The notes under the pieces are model-generated. The model was not told where the DNA came from. It made no database searches and saw nothing but the letters and a program-made list of their open reading frames with translations. Below are positions 1 to 9,800 of a stretch of 64,000 nt of DNA, piece by piece (position 1 is the first letter of the stretch; each line of letters starts with the position of its first letter). A program made the translations under genes and the position numbers. The DNA is taken from NCBI GenBank assembly GCA_008477525.1, contig SPDT01000006.1:1515501-1579500 (forward strand). Direction: 5' to 3'. The DNA is from Hypomyces perniciosus. Lineage: Eukaryota; Ascomycota; Sordariomycetes; Hypocreales; Hypocreaceae.

Positions 1-689
1 TGCGCGCCTTGCTCGCTGACAATCTGCGCCACTTGTCGGAATAGAACATTCAGGTCGCCAACACCCTGTTCGATGTTGCGGATCTCTTCCTCGCGCTCGA
101 TGATTAAGGCTTCTTGGAAATCCACCTCATCCTGTGGCGCTAGCTGGGACAGCTCCTGTTGTTGCAGGAGCTGTTGCTGTTCTAGTGGGACGTCGCCTGC
201 GGTTGTTGATTCTGAGGCATACGCTTCACGGGCTGCGGTCACGGAGGCACGCTCCTTTTCTAAGGCCTTCCGTTGCAAGCTTTGGAATTCCTGGAGGGCC
301 GTCTGGAAGTCGCTCGAGACTTTTGTTTGCTCGTACTTTTGCTGCTTCTAATCACAGCTGTTAGTAAATGGATAGATATGTGACATGCTGCGCCACTCTA
401 GGACAAAACGCACCGTGAGGTCCTCCCATGTCTGGAGTTTCTTAACACCATCGCCAATCTCTTTGCAGATTTCCCGAGACTTCTCCATGGTGCTGTGGAC
501 TCGCTCCCGCAGGCGAGGGGTGTCCTTCTTCGTCCCAAGGACGTTGACATCGTTGGCGAGTTTGCGATTGTTGCTTAGAAGCGACTGGAGCTTGTTCTTC
601 AGCTCATATTGCAGTTGTTGGAACTCGGGGTCGTCGCTGTAGCCGCTGCGACGACCGGCCTCGAGGCTCGACAGTTGATCGTATGACAT
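1..689 (-). CDS. PEP12: Qa-SNARE syntaxin, Pep12/Vam3 type (C-terminus off the left edge)
   Basis: Endosomal/vacuolar t-SNARE that would pair with R-, Qb- and Qc-SNAREs for membrane fusion. Exon 1 is 689-414 and exon 2 starts at 347 and runs off the window; the 66-nt intron has GTGCGT and a TACTAAC branch site next to its TAG acceptor. The visible ~207 residues hold a helical Habc-like region (PEFQQLQYELKNKL..., KDTPRLRERVH, KKLQTWEDLT), a glutamine-rich linker with LEQQQLLQQQEL, and the start of the SNARE helix (EALIIEREEEIRNIEQGVGDL, NVLFRQVAQIVSEQ). The central Gln and the C-terminal membrane anchor are outside the window. The KKLQTWEDLT block and the linker are typical of fungal Pep12 homologues; Vam3 is the alternative. 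The gene is divergent from NDC1. Confidence 0.85.
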
Positions 690-1149
690 GTTGACAGCGC
701 TGGAAGGAGAGTGACAGAATCGCTTTGGATATGCGAGAGGGAAGGAAAGAAAGAGAGACCGAAAGACAAATTATTAAGGCTTGAAAGCGGCGAGGATGAC
801 CGGCTTCGTGCCCTTGATGGATAGAATTGCGATCCCTTCTGGAGGGGAGGCAGCGGTTGGCTGGGATATCTTGGCTGGAGGTACGAAGTACTTCGTACCG
901 ATTGACGCAACTACCTACGTAACCGCCACCGCCGAGCACGAGGAGACTCTGCGACAGCGCACCAATCAGAGGCGGCGCCAGCCATTCCGCCTGCTCTTAT
1001 CGCCACGTGATCGATCGCGATAGAGTCTGGCTTGGCGCGTTTAGTCCCGTAGCTTTGCCTGGTTGCTGGCTGGTGATTTTTATTTACTGTTCGAGTGGAA
1101 GACTGCGTCCTCAACCAGACAGCTTTTTTCCAAGCAATGCGCCGTGATC
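690..1149. promoter_or_regulatory. Divergent promoter between PEP12 and NDC1
   Basis: 460-nt spacer shared by two genes reading outward. It contains a 20-bp perfect palindrome GGTACGAAGTACTTCGTACC at 880-899, a CCAATCA box at 962-968 (the preferred form for the fungal CCAAT-binding complex) and an E-box-like CACGTGA at 1004-1010. The motifs are seen; their function is inferred. Confidence 0.5.
880..899. repeat. 20-bp perfect palindrome, member of the dispersed GTAC-N3-GTAC family
   Basis: GGTACGAAGTACTTCGTACC reads identically on both strands. It contains two overlapping copies of the TACGAAGTA/TACTTCGTA motif that recurs across the non-coding parts of the window. It lies in the divergent PEP12/NDC1 promoter. 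Confidence 0.8.
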
Positions 1150-3249
1150 ATGGCGGTCAAACAAGTGCGAAGGGCTCCTTACAAGGACACTTTGCAACCC
1201 GCCTTGCATAGACGTTTTTCTTCAACAGCCATCCTCTTGTTAGCTGTGTCGTACCTGGAGTCTCTCTTCTTGGTTCCCTGGACCTCCTGTCAGCATCCCG
1301 CATTGTCTTCATCTGCAAGCATTGCTAACGTGTACTCATAGACTTCTGGTCTTGGTTTCCTCTCGGTCCTGCAGGCTTTCGAACCCTGCTCGTGTTCTTC
1401 TGTGGCATTGCGATCCTCATTCTTCGAATCGCGAATTACCATGTTGGTATAAAGACAACTGGGTCTGGGTGGCTCTCTCTCGCCTCTTCGCTCCTCAGCC
1501 TCAGAACGTATGAGACTGGCTTCTGGTACGGCGTGTCGAGCTTGCTTTACTGCCATATCTACCTGGGAACAAGGTCGGAGGAAACGAATTTGCAGTGGGT
1601 CACCTACTTCCACGGCGATCGCGCAAGACTGAACGAGCGCCCCGTATTCTTGGCTTGCTACATGGTCACCTTTGCGTTGCTGCAAACGATTGCGCACTAC
1701 AGGTCCGATATCGACCGTCTCGACCTTGATTTGTCGGCGAAGAAGTCGTCCGCTCAAAAGAACTTGGGAATCCGACCCAACTCGTTCCAAGCTGTTCTGC
1801 TGGAGCTCCCAGTGGCCCTTCTTGATACCTTTAAGCAATCCGTCGCAGCTTTGCCTCTAACCTTGATCTTATACTTCCTGTTCATGAGATCATTTGCTTG
1901 GTCTTGGACATTGATGTTCCTTCGTCCATTTTATAATCTGCCCAAAACCAGCATGCTCCCACCATCTTGGCCGTCGGACATCTACCTAATGACTCGCTGC
2001 GTCATTGCGGGCACAGGTGTAGGCTTTATTTGGGCAGCAGGTAACAAAGCCTTTTCGATCTTCATGGTCAGAAAGCCACTCAAGAACGGCAATCCCTTGA
2101 CATCAGAGTCTAAGGATCCCAACGGTAGCCTCCTGAATGGCCTGAAAAGCAAGAAGCTCCCTATCAAGGTATGTGTGTTGCTTCTATATCAAGCTGAGCA
2201 TGCTGTTAATGGGAAAGTAGTCATTTGCCATGTGGGAACTAGCTCTCATAGCGGAAAACTATGAAGCCCGGCGACAGGCTATTTTCAATGACATTGACCG
2301 CAAAGATGGCCCCATGTGGTCACAAGTATACGCCATCTGTATGGAGATAGTGAAGGGAATCGAGGCGCAAGTTGATACCTACGGACAGCCTGCAACACCG
2401 GCAGCTCCACAGCCAATTGCGACAGAAGAAAAACAGCGCTCATTGGCTCCTTTGAAAGAAGATCCCATATTCGCAAACCAATCCAAAGCCCCAACGTTGC
2501 GGACCGGGGTCGAAAAAGCCTTGGACCGACTGGCCCGGAATCCCGGTTCCTCTCCTGCTTCCGAGCTAAGTCCCTTGGCCAAGAAGACGTGGCAAAATGC
2601 CAAAGACCGAGTGTTGAGCAAGGAGCAGCAGAATGCAGTGTCGCCTGATCAGCTAAAGGGAAAGGTCATGCAGGTGGCAAGCAATGTGTTGGCAATAGCG
2701 TGGATTGGCGACCTGTTCCGACAAGACTTCCGCACCCAGTTTACCGCTTCAGTCTTAGGTGGCCCATATGCTGAGCCTACTCTATATTCGAATGCGGTCA
2801 TTGCGCTTTGCCAGTTAGCAGTTCGAAGTTTGGCTGAAGACTCGTATGGCAACGTTCACAGGGATGTGCCGAACATCATCAGGACTCTGACGGTTGTGAT
2901 TAAGAAGGTGGAAGGGCTGAGAGCGAGATTTCCCTTGCACTGGACTGATGCGAAGGGGATGAAGCAGAGCCCTGAGGTGGACCAACTTTTGGATGTGATG
3001 AAGACAGGATTGGAGCAGGTGGTGTCCAAGTTTGAGCCATACAGCACAGATCTGAGGCTGACACTTGCGGACCTACGAATGGCGAAGGAGGCTATTGAAA
3101 CACCCAGGGACGAACCACGAAAGGCAAAGGAGGTGGAGCCAAAAACTAAGGAAACAACAGTCGAAACCAGGATCAATGATGAGAGGGGGCCACAACGAAG
3201 AGCCCAAAGGAGAGAGCAGAGACGTCCAGAAATGGAACAGACGCGGTAG
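1150..3249 (+). CDS. NDC1: Nucleoporin Ndc1 (transmembrane nuclear pore/SPB protein)
   Basis: Membrane nucleoporin that anchors nuclear pore complexes and, in fungi, spindle pole bodies in the nuclear envelope. Exons 1150-1288, 1342-2168 and 2221-3249 give 664 residues. The first junction restores the family block PWTS-YFWSWFPLGPAGFR right after the first membrane helix, which decided the GTCAGC donor (53-nt intron with a GCTAAC branch). The N-terminal half has several hydrophobic segments (ILLLAVSYLESLFLV, LLVFFCGIAILIL, FLACYMVTFALLQTI, AALPLTLILYFLFM, CVIAGTGVGFIWAAG). The C-terminal half is soluble and helical (WELALIAENYEARR, IFNDIDRKDGPMWSQVYAIC) and ends in a very basic/acidic tail. 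Family recognition is good; exon borders were inferred by eye. Confidence 0.88.
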
Positions 3250-3778
3250 TAATTGGGTTTGTTTGATAGGAGAATGAGGGCGTATCTATTAGAATGGGCG
3301 AATCGGAGGGGCAGGTGCCATGCATAACGATACCAAAAGGTTTTAAGGGCCAGTGTAATTATAGAGCAAAGGCGTGAAGCTTGACAAAATTGAGCCGGGA
3401 ATCATGATATTAATAGTATTAGTAGTTCTTCGTACGGAGTGGTCAGATGTAGGTACTTTGTATTTCGCACCAGCCACAGCGACAGCCACAAGCGTGGGCC
3501 GAGGTCCCGCAATCATGTACAAATATGGAGTACTACTACGTACATGGCTCGTACCTGTGCCAACTGTATGTATGTAATTCCCTGGTCATCATCCCTTTTG
3601 AACACTCTCTTCATCATTCTCCCATCTCGTGGCAGCTCTTCATTCCGCAACACAACGGTTACGCCAGTGCCATCAATGTATCCTCATCCGCCTTAGCCAT
3701 GCGATTACGAGCATTCTCCATATCCGAGTCAGCAGAGCCGCGAGGACTCAATCGATAGCGCCGCTTACACGCGTCGCC
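3250..3778. other. NDC1 3' flank and DLT1 promoter
   Basis: No gene seen. It holds degenerate copies of the GTAC-type motif (near 3431 and 3530) and TACGTACATGG-like sequence. An open frame continues upstream of DLT1 through this region, but its predicted residues look like untranslated leader. Confidence 0.5.
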
Positions 3779-5077
3779 ATGGCGCATCGAAGTCTATTCT
3801 TCCGCATTGTTTACGGATCCGTCTATTTTTCGCTCTACGTCATCCTGTCTGGCCTGCTTCTCATCACGCCCGGTGATATCATCCAGCGCTCCGTTTCCAC
3901 TAGACAGGTCTACAATATATGGATTCTTACGGTTGCATACGTTGTCACAACTTTGACAGTGTGCGTCGTCTACGTCTTCCGACTCTACATCAATAAGACG
4001 GTCCTAGCCTCGATTCCAAAATCATGGATACCAATCGACAAAGGCGATTTCAAAGACGCGGTCTACAAGACGGTTGGGGCAGGGTTGAGCCGTAGCGCTG
4101 CAATTGCGTATGCGGCACGACCAAGAGTCAGATCAAGTGAGGAGAGGCGAACAGAAGTACAGGATGGGGAGCAGGCGCGCGCCAGGTTATATCATTGGAG
4201 GTCAAAGTCAATGACAGAGGAAGTCTCGGTGGCTCTACCGCCGCACCGGCCTGTTTGGGGGACTATTGAACACTTCGGCTGGGCGTCTCCGAACCTGTCT
4301 GATTTACCCAACTTGCATTACGACTCTGTCCTTTCCGAGGTGCCGAATTTGATAGAGGCAAAGGCACTGACTCTTGCTCCGCCTGATCCAACGTCACAAA
4401 TGGACCAGGCCGTGCTTGACCCAGAGGCCGCTGGGCTTCTGCAGAGACTGCCCAACATGAGCCTCCGGGACTACTTTACGCACCTGGCAGATCTTGGCGT
4501 TATCATCATGGATGAGACAGCGGTTGATTTCTTGTCGCAATATGAGTACGCGCGCTTTTCTACTCGGCCGATTTCTAATGCCCGATTTCGCGAGCTCATG
4601 CATATGTTTGCTGAGGTCCTTCGCTCTATGCGTCCTCTGGACCTAGCGACTCTCGACCCCCTGAATGAGGAGGATGAGGATGACGACGACGGGCCACTAT
4701 CAGAGAGTGATATCGACAATGATGCCCCAGCAGAGACCAACCCATCAACGCCACACGACATTTCACGCCCTTCCACCGCCAGCACGCAGGATTCAGTGCG
4801 AAGGCCCATCAGGCTACGGCCTTCGTATTACCGCACAGCACCAAACACCCCTGGGAGCAGACAAGCCATGGATGGGCCGTCACGGAAATCTAGTGGCAGC
4901 AACGGCTTTTCGCAGATGAGACGACCCTATCCTATCAGTCATCAGTCGTCAAGCGCAAGCTTACGGTCTGGGTCTTCAGGCGGGTCTGGGTCTGTGATAC
5001 GACTGGCGACCCGTGAGGATACCAGTGACCTTCCATATGTGCTCTCGCTGAGAGACACAGCTGGCAGTCTGTATTGA
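3779..5077 (+). CDS. DLT1: Defect at low temperature protein 1 (Dlt1) homologue
   Basis: Two-helix fungal membrane protein of poorly known function; yeast DLT1 mutants grow poorly in the cold. The ATG at 3779 is chosen because MAHRSLFFRIVYGS leads directly into the first membrane helix and the residues before it look like leader; the product is 432 residues. Helix 1 (about residues 5-33) ends at the conserved LLITPGD turn, and helix 2 (about 45-70) contains VAYVVTTLTVCVVYVF. The soluble part has IPKSWIPIDKGDF, PVWGTIEHFGW and the YEYARFS..PISNARFRELM..FAEVLRSM block, all typical of the family. The C-terminal ~110 residues are low-complexity, with an acidic NEEDEDDDDG run and Ser/Gly-rich tail. 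Single exon. Confidence 0.85.
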   Translation: MAHRSLFFRIVYGSVYFSLYVILSGLLLITPGDIIQRSVSTRQVYNIWILTVAYVVTTLTVCVVYVFRLYINKTVLASIPKSWIPIDKGDFKDAVYKTVGAGLSRSAAIAYAARPRVRSSEERRTEVQDGEQARARLYHWRSKSMTEEVSVALPPHRPVWGTIEHFGWASPNLSDLPNLHYDSVLSEVPNLIEAKALTLAPPDPTSQMDQAVLDPEAAGLLQRLPNMSLRDYFTHLADLGVIIMDETAVDFLSQYEYARFSTRPISNARFRELMHMFAEVLRSMRPLDLATLDPLNEEDEDDDDGPLSESDIDNDAPAETNPSTPHDISRPSTASTQDSVRRPIRLRPSYYRTAPNTPGSRQAMDGPSRKSSGSNGFSQMRRPYPISHQSSSASLRSGSSGGSGSVIRLATREDTSDLPYVLSLRDTAGSLY

Positions 5078-5658
5078 GGGCTGATTAGCATCGAATGGCT
5101 GGATTGTCGTAGTATTGATGGCATGGAAACCGCAGAGAGCGAGACTCTTTTTTTCATGGAGGAATGGTTATGAATGAACGATGCATATTAGAGTGTAATA
5201 GTATTCGATAGGCACATGGCTGCATGGTATCCTACCTATCCGTCCACATTGGTTAAAATGGTTTATATAGTAGTAATGTAATGATTAGTCTGGCATTCTT
5301 GAAGTGGAAATAGAGTCGCATGCTGCTGGTTTCCCAATCCAGCTTGATATGGGGCGCGGCAGCTAAAGCTACCAGGGTAGATGAGATGGATTTTCAGTGA
5401 CGCCACACCTTGAGCTTCCAAATATTTTTCTTCTCAACTTCTGTTGCTCTCAACCTCCAACCAAAAATAACAATCTACCATAGCTGCGATCGCAGCCGCA
5501 GTAGCTCATGTTGTCGCAAGGACTAGGGTTCTTGTGAATCATTGAGAAAAAGAAGAAGAAAATACATCCACACCCACGAGGAACTGCTTCCGCAACAGCC
5601 TCTACCCAACGACTCACATCTCCTCCTCGAGCTACCTCTTGTCGCAAAACTCCCGACA
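5078..5658. other. Intergenic, DLT1 3' end and next promoter
   Basis: Nothing recognisable as a gene. The sequence is AT-richer with a purine run (GAGAAAAAGAAGAAGAAAA) near 5543. An open frame extends upstream of the next gene from 5542 but is not needed for the conserved protein. Confidence 0.4.
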
Positions 5659-6309
5659 ATGCCACCTCCAGAATCGAAACAAGCTCCCCTCCCCCTCGCA
5701 GCCGACCGCGCCGCCTTATCGAATCGCATATCCCTCCTCCTCGGCAGCCGCACCTCTCTCCTCAAGACTCTCAACCCCAACTCTTCCACAACAAACAGCA
5801 GCAGCAGCAGCAGCACAACAACAACCCGTCGCCATGGCGCAAATCCCGACGACGATGAGGAACTATGGAAGGGCACGCGACCGAACGAAGGCGTAGGATA
5901 CGTCCCCGACTCTAAAACCGCAAGCAAGGATATTTCCAAAGAAGACAAGATGCTGCGGGGCAGATTACTGGGGAAACGGAGGAATGGAGAAACACTTGGA
6001 AGAGGGAGAAGAGCAGTGGTGGAGAGTGAGAGTGATGAGGAGGAGGGTAGGAGTGGGTTGGGGAAGAGGAAGAGGCCGAAACGTGCAGCAGTGGTGGAGG
6101 AGGAAGTTATCCAGAAGGATAATGATGAGTTGCCATTGAAGACGAATGGAGAAGACAAACCAAGCAATGGTGATGGTGATGGTGATGAGGAGGAAGATAA
6201 TGTCAAGATGAATGGTGTAGTGGATGAGAAGCTGGAATCTCAACCAGCAACGAAGAACAAGAAGAAAAAGAAGAAGAATAAAAGGAAGCAAGAGGCTGTT
6301 GCGTCTTGA
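5659..6309 (+). CDS. Small charged fungal protein (DUF3245-like), probably nuclear
   Basis: Predicted 216-residue protein of unknown function. The conserved-looking part is N-terminal: ALSNRISLLLGSRTSLLKTL (about residues 19-40) and EELWKGTRPNEGVGYVP (about 67-85), a pattern I associate with the fungal DUF3245 family. The rest is low-complexity: a Ser/Thr run encoded by AGC/ACA repeats, KLLGKRRNG and GKRKRPKRAA basic clusters resembling nuclear or nucleolar localisation signals, a GDGDGDEEED acidic stretch and a Lys-rich end (NKKKKKKNKRKQ). The ATG at 5659 is preferred over the reading-frame start at 5542 because the upstream residues are not family-like. It is convergent with the SFL1-like gene. 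The family name is from memory. Confidence 0.65.
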   Translation: MPPPESKQAPLPLAADRAALSNRISLLLGSRTSLLKTLNPNSSTTNSSSSSSTTTTRRHGANPDDDEELWKGTRPNEGVGYVPDSKTASKDISKEDKMLRGRLLGKRRNGETLGRGRRAVVESESDEEEGRSGLGKRKRPKRAAVVEEEVIQKDNDELPLKTNGEDKPSNGDGDGDEEEDNVKMNGVVDEKLESQPATKNKKKKKKNKRKQEAVAS

Positions 6310-6907
6310 CACCAAAATACGTTATCACGCCTTTTCTGCTTCTGATTCAAGACCTTTCTCATTTGCTGCAAGTAGCTACGTAGGTAGTTTCAGCCAATTC
6401 CAGGCAACATCCTTCTCTTCATGTGAGCAGTAGTAACTACTGTCTACATTCCGGTCCCTTTGTTTTTTGGATACAGTGATTATTTGTGTGCAAGAATGAT
6501 ACAGGGGGGGGCATTCAACTGTTCATGACTGTTGGCAATGACCATGTGATCCTGTGCAGTGTGTGCCTATGAAAAAAAGAAGAAAAAACTTTGCGGTAGC
6601 CATCCAAAGGCCATGTTTTATCCAGTCAAACAACGAATAGATCCACCTGGTTGAAAGTGGCCATCCTGTGGTGAATCATAAAGATGGGTACGATGAGGCT
6701 CGTAATCCAAGAAGTCGGTCGTAACGATGATACTAATGATGATACACCAGGTCCCGGTTGGTATCCAAGAATAGTTGAAATGCCATCTGCACCACGCCAA
6801 AAAGAAACACCTTGAAAATGCTGAAGTAGCACCACAAAACCACGACCTTCCCGAGTTCATTCGCCCCTTTTCCGAACACGAAAGAAAGACAAAGCAAACT
6901 ATCACTG
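6310..6907. other. Intergenic between convergent genes
   Basis: Shared 3' region of two convergent genes. It contains poly-purine runs near 6570 and an open frame on the minus strand (6618-6911) with no family resemblance. No gene supported. Confidence 0.4.
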
Positions 6908-8987
6908 TCATTGCCTTCGTTTTCGCTTTCTGTCGTCATCACCCCGGGGGTCTTCATCCTCGTCTGATCGCTCGGCTATATCGCTGGGGTTGAGAATATG
7001 GGCCATGCTTCCTCTCCTGGTGGGCGGTGCCGAGGAGTCTTTAAGGCCCAGTCCCTTGCTTTCTCGATTTGAGGCCTGGCCCCACGACCAATTATTGAAT
7101 GCATCAGACCCAGTAGTTGCGCCGTTAGTGAAGGGCGGGGGTGGTGTTGTTGGTCGTGATTGTGGGTGGCCATGAGATGTTGCCTGCTGGAGAGAGAACG
7201 TTGACAGGGAATCCCTTATCCGCTGATCCTCTTGCACAATACGGCTGGGAGATGACGGCCATGGTGGTGGTGGATTCGATGTCGAGAATGGGGATGGATT
7301 GGGGTGCCATCCATGCGCGCGGATATCGGCCGCTGTGTGCCGGCGAGCCAAGCTTCCTGGGGCTGGTTCCACGTTTGAGAGAGGGTGTGGTCCAGGAGGA
7401 GGCGGAGGAGCGGCGTTGCGCAACGGCGAAGATCCAGTAGCACCACCACTGATTGACCCATACGGTCGCCGCGTACCAATGGATAGGTTGGAGGGAACGG
7501 CTGGTCGGTAGGAGGGCTGGCCACGACTTTGTGGAACAGCAAGGCCCGCTCGCCTTGAGTCGTCCTGCGGAAGCTGCCTGGGAGATACTGGTGCATTGTC
7601 GACGTTGCTAAAGTACTGCTGTCTACCCATATAAGGTGGCTCATGAGGCTCTTCAAATGAGCGAAGAATATCAGTTTGCCTCTGCAGTTCACTTTGTAAC
7701 GAGAGTACTGCTATCGTGTTAGTTTCATGATACTTCCCCGAGGGTCGGCATGACAGACCATCTCGATGTAAAGGGCTCTCTGGTGGTACAAGTGACAGCA
7801 TCCCCTTTGATAGCTCTTGGTTGATATGCAGCAGTCGATTCAGCGTGTCCATTGCGGCTTGGTTCCTCATTTGCATGTGGTGAGCGCTCTCCTCACTGCG
7901 CTGGAGTCTAGTCTGCACATCATAGAGGGCATGCTCAAGGTTGAGCAGTCTCGCCTCGGAAGTTTCTGGTGGCATTTGCACGGGCTCAGCTGGGGTGCCT
8001 GGCTGTGATGTTGTTGCTTTGGGGTAGCTGGTGTCGCGATTGACCAGTGCATGACGGCTGGCCCGACGCTTAATCTCGCGCAGACCGACGAGATCACCAC
8101 GCTTAAAGTTGCCATTGCCATGTTTGAATTCCCACAGTGTGGTCTCAGGGTTTCCGGTGTGGAATACATCGCGCTCTATATCAATCAATCAATCAATCAA
8201 TCAATATGAGATCAAAGGGCTTCACCGTCGCTGGGCGGGACCACGGCTTACCTTTATGAAACCCGTACATGTTCAGCTGTCTCACAAAAGAGGAGATGTT
8301 TGTATGCTTAAAATATTGCCTGTGGGGAAAGGTTAGCACCAGCCAGACGAGACAAATTGGGTGTGCGTCTTGATCTTGAGCTTACGATAGAACTTTGGAA
8401 AAGTCGGCCGAGGGCGACATGACGAAGCTCTCGGCAGTTGATGACCACGAAATAAGGTGCTGAATGCTAGAATCTTCCAACATGCTACCAGCGCCGTCAG
8501 TAATTGAGACTCCAATTCGCGCGTGCCATGCAGATAGATATTCTCACTTGTAGAGTTTGTGGATGAAGGCGGTTTGTACGATCTTGGGCTGGTGAACGGC
8601 CGCCGCCGCAGCCGGGGGAGGTGCCGGCATGTTGTTGGAGCTGGACACCGGGACAGCCTCGGGGGACGAGGCATTGCCGGCTTGGCTGTTGCTCAGCTTC
8701 CCATTCTGATCGTAATCGGGCGGCTGGCCGGTGGTGGAAGCGGTTTCGGGGGAAGTTCCCTCCATCGGATGGTCAACTGGGCTCGGCGGAGACATGCTAA
8801 TGGTAGGCGTCGCAGAGACGGGGACGATGCGGGCAGCGGTCGACTCTTGCTGCCCACCGGTCGCCGGCGTCAGGTGCTGAGAGCTATCCGTCCTGTTGGC
8901 CATTTGCACTGTCGCCGTGATCAACCCGCGTGGGGAGAGGGACAGCATAGCTGGCTGTTGTTGTCGATGGAGATTGGGCCGCTTCAC
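6908..8987 (-). CDS. SFL1: HSF-type transcription factor, Sfl1/Hsf2-like
   Basis: DNA-binding regulator with a heat-shock-factor winged-helix domain. Exons 8987-8548, 8484-8386, 8319-8252 and 8175-6908, the last with a probable 48-nt in-frame intron at 7758-7711; about 608 residues. Splicing restores the HSF domain: [62 protein letters not shown] and ERDVFHTGNPETTLWEFKHG, then NFKRGDLVGLREIKRR. WEFKH and YGFHK resemble Sfl1 more than Hsf1. A heptad-like coiled coil (LLNLEHALYDVQTRLQRSEE...NRLLHINQEL) follows, then a long Pro/Ser-rich region and a charged end (DEDEDPRGDDDRKRKRRQ). Alternative starts are 8948 and 8903 (MANRTDSS); I cannot decide. HSF family is certain, the Sfl1 assignment moderate. 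Confidence 0.85.
7711..7758 (-). other. Probable 48-nt in-frame intron in the SFL1-like gene
   Basis: GTCTGT donor, ACTAAC branch-like site and TAG acceptor, with CAG three bases further as an alternative. The segment is 48 nt with no stop, so retention adds 16 residues (GLSCRPSG..) between HRD and VLSLQSELQRQ, in or next to the coiled coil. Confidence 0.6.
8181..8204. repeat. (TCAA)6 tetranucleotide repeat in an intron
   Basis: Six perfect TCAA units lie inside the third intron of the SFL1-like gene, directly before its TATAG acceptor on the minus strand, where one would expect the branch site and pyrimidine tract. Confidence 0.9.
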
Positions 8988-9800
8988 TGCAGCTCTTGGA
9001 GATTGACGCGGGGCGATGATCGTAGCAGCGCGAGGGCGCCAGAGCGCAAAGAGGAGAGGAGGAGCTCGTGAGATGCGGCGTGTCGGAATTCGATCGCGAG
9101 AGGACGGTGAGGACGGTGAGGGCGGCGGGCGGGCGGACGGACGGACGGACGATTCACCTCATCTCATCTATCCGGACGCAGTTCCGATCCGCAATGAGGT
9201 GGGGTGGGGAGTATGGATGATGGCGAGGGTGATGGCGATGGCGATGGCGATGACAATGGCAATGGCGATTTGATGTTGTTGGTGAGGGTTAGGTTGGTTT
9301 GGTTTGAGTTGAGTTCGGTTCGGTTCAGTTCAGTTCAGTTCAGTTCAGTTCAGTTGAGTGGAGTGGAGTCGAAGCGGCAAGCAGCGCACTGCTGGGAACG
9401 GGGATCTTGGGCAAGCGAAGCGATAGCTTTATTCGTACGGAGATGCGATGGCTCGTATGTATGTATGTATACTTGGATGTCGGTTGGACGGACGTCCCGC
9501 ACACACGCACACACACACACACGCACAAACTCTCACTCTCTCCCTCACATAAACGGGTGTCAGTCAAAAAAAAAAAAAAAAAAAGGATCAGCCTCGCATA
9601 TATTATGGGTAGCTTCTGTCTCTGTTTTTGGGCTTGGGCTTCTAGAACACGCGCTGGCGCGGGTGCTGGCGAGCGTGACAAAACATGTATGTATCGAGTC
9701 AGTACTCGTCTATCGCGGCGGCCTGGAGGCGGTGACGGTGCAGAGGCGCAAAGACGATGCAACACGGAGGGTCGCCACCTGAGATGCCGGCAGTGGAGAC
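8988..9800 (-). promoter_or_regulatory. Upstream leader/promoter of the SFL1-like gene, rich in simple repeats
   Basis: Over ~800 nt this region strings together GGAC repeats (9134-9150), GATGGC repeats (about 9231-9252), a GTTCA pentamer array (9313-9355), TATG/CACA runs (9455-9530) and an A19 run (9566-9584). A TTCTAGAA at 9640-9647 matches an inverted pair of HSF half-sites. Open frames through it (for example 9204-9782) encode only low-complexity residues and are not accepted as genes. Confidence 0.5.
9313..9355. repeat. GTTCA pentanucleotide array
   Basis: GTTCG/GTTCA units in tandem, ending in GTTGA and GAGTG variants. Part of the repeat cluster upstream of the SFL1-like gene. Confidence 0.9.

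Noticed and set aside
5523..6206. 227-codon minus-strand frame
   Set aside because: Antisense of the Ser/Glu-rich gene at 5659; consists of Ser/Leu/Pro low-complexity stretches.
8181..9360. CRISPR-like direct repeats
   Set aside because: They are simple tandem microsatellites with no unique spacers, in a eukaryotic genome.
9204..9782. 192-codon plus-strand frame
   Set aside because: Translates microsatellites (GDGDGD, VRFSSVQFSSVQ, HTHTHT, KKKKKK); no domain.
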